From NCBI GenBank assembly GCA_028290765.1, contig JAQGJF010000088.1:1-5039 (forward strand): DNA of 5,039 bases, given 5' to 3'. Positions 4,885-5,039 of the stretch are shown here, one piece after another; position 1 is the stretch's first letter, and each line of letters begins with the position of its first letter. The translations under genes and the position numbers were made by a program. The stretch is from Tardiphaga sp. Its GTDB lineage: Bacteria; Pseudomonadota; Alphaproteobacteria; Rhizobiales; Xanthobacteraceae. The notes beneath the pieces are model-generated. The model was not told where the DNA came from and ran no database searches. It saw only the letters and a program-made list of their open reading frames with translations.

Positions 4885-5039
4885 CTACTCTTCCTTCTTC
4901 GGCTCTTTCGACATCCGCTCGAGGCGGTCCTGCATGTCCTTCATCTGGCGGCGCAGGTCGTCGATGTTGTCGGTTTCCGGCTCCGGCTCGGGCACTTTCT
5001 CCTCCTCGGTGCCGACGCTGCCGGTGCGCGGCGGCACGA
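4885..5039 (-). CDS. phaR: C-terminal end of a coiled-coil protein, probably polyhydroxyalkanoate repressor PhaR (cut by window edge)
   Basis: Only the last 50 codons and the TAG stop (4887-4885) are inside the window. The visible part is an acidic, proline-rich linker (GTEEEKVPEPEPETD), then an amphipathic coiled-coil helix (NIDDLRRQMKDMQDRLERM) and a charged end (SKEPKKEE). Alphaproteobacterial PhaR proteins, which bind polyhydroxyalkanoate granules and repress phasin genes, end in this way: a variable linker followed by a short DLRRQM-type coiled coil. The DNA-binding N-terminal domain that would settle the matter is outside the window. I also recall, without being certain, that phaA/phaB/phaR genes lie near rpmF in Bradyrhizobium relatives. 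Another protein with an acidic linker and terminal coiled coil remains possible. The gene is convergent with the GGDEF/EAL gene. Confidence 0.55.
   Translation of the reverse strand, partial: VPPRTGSVGTEEEKVPEPEPETDNIDDLRRQMKDMQDRLERMSKEPKKEE

Noticed and set aside
1..5039. A hidden defence, toxin-antitoxin, CRISPR or mobile-element system
   Set aside because: No tandem spaced repeats, transposase or integrase motifs, target duplications, nuclease motifs or toxin-like gene pairs are visible. The recognisable genes are housekeeping or core signalling genes.

Overview
The window reads as a chromosomal stretch of a high-GC alphaproteobacterium, most likely Bradyrhizobium, Rhodopseudomonas or a close relative (Nitrobacteraceae). 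Reasons: the sequences of the IspA, MtgA and L32 products, a short conserved hypothetical protein of a type I associate with this family, and two kinds of palindromic intergenic repeat that resemble those scattered through Bradyrhizobium genomes. This placement is from recall and pattern, not from a database search. I see no transposase, integrase, phage gene, tRNA, rRNA or CRISPR array.

Layout. (1) 1-272, minus: 5' part of a polyprenyl/farnesyl diphosphate synthase gene (ispA), cut by the window edge. (2) 273-464: divergent control region. (3) 465-1136, plus: mtgA, a monofunctional GT51 peptidoglycan glycosyltransferase, probably starting at TTG. (4) 1286-1471, plus: rpmF, ribosomal protein bL32, followed by a GC-rich hairpin. 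(5) 1672-2301, plus: a four-helix membrane protein of unknown function with a long Pro/Glu-rich tail. (6) 2307-2380: nested palindromic repeat in a convergent gap. (7) 2390-2710, minus: a 106-residue conserved hypothetical protein. (8) 2711-2941: divergent gap with an AT-rich patch. (9) 2942-4693, plus: a cytoplasmic PAS-like/GGDEF/EAL protein whose GGDEF signature is destroyed while its EAL catalytic residues are kept. (10) 4727-4853: a 127-bp composite inverted repeat in a second convergent gap. (11) 4885-5039, minus: C-terminal end of a protein with a short coiled coil, probably the polyhydroxyalkanoate repressor PhaR.

How the genes relate. IspA and MtgA lie on one route in principle: IspA makes farnesyl diphosphate, a precursor of the undecaprenyl carrier, and MtgA polymerises the lipid II built on that carrier. 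rpmF is a housekeeping ribosomal gene. The GGDEF/EAL protein is probably a c-di-GMP phosphodiesterase with a regulatory, non-synthesising GGDEF domain. Genes are spaced by 100-230 bp and change strand often, so no long operon is evident; mtgA and rpmF are co-directional but 149 bp apart.

The region is mostly conserved core genome. The parts worth a second look are the degenerate GGDEF with a preserved RxxD site, the two palindromic elements placed in the two convergent gaps, and two uncharacterised small proteins. I found no convincing evidence for an undescribed multi-gene system.
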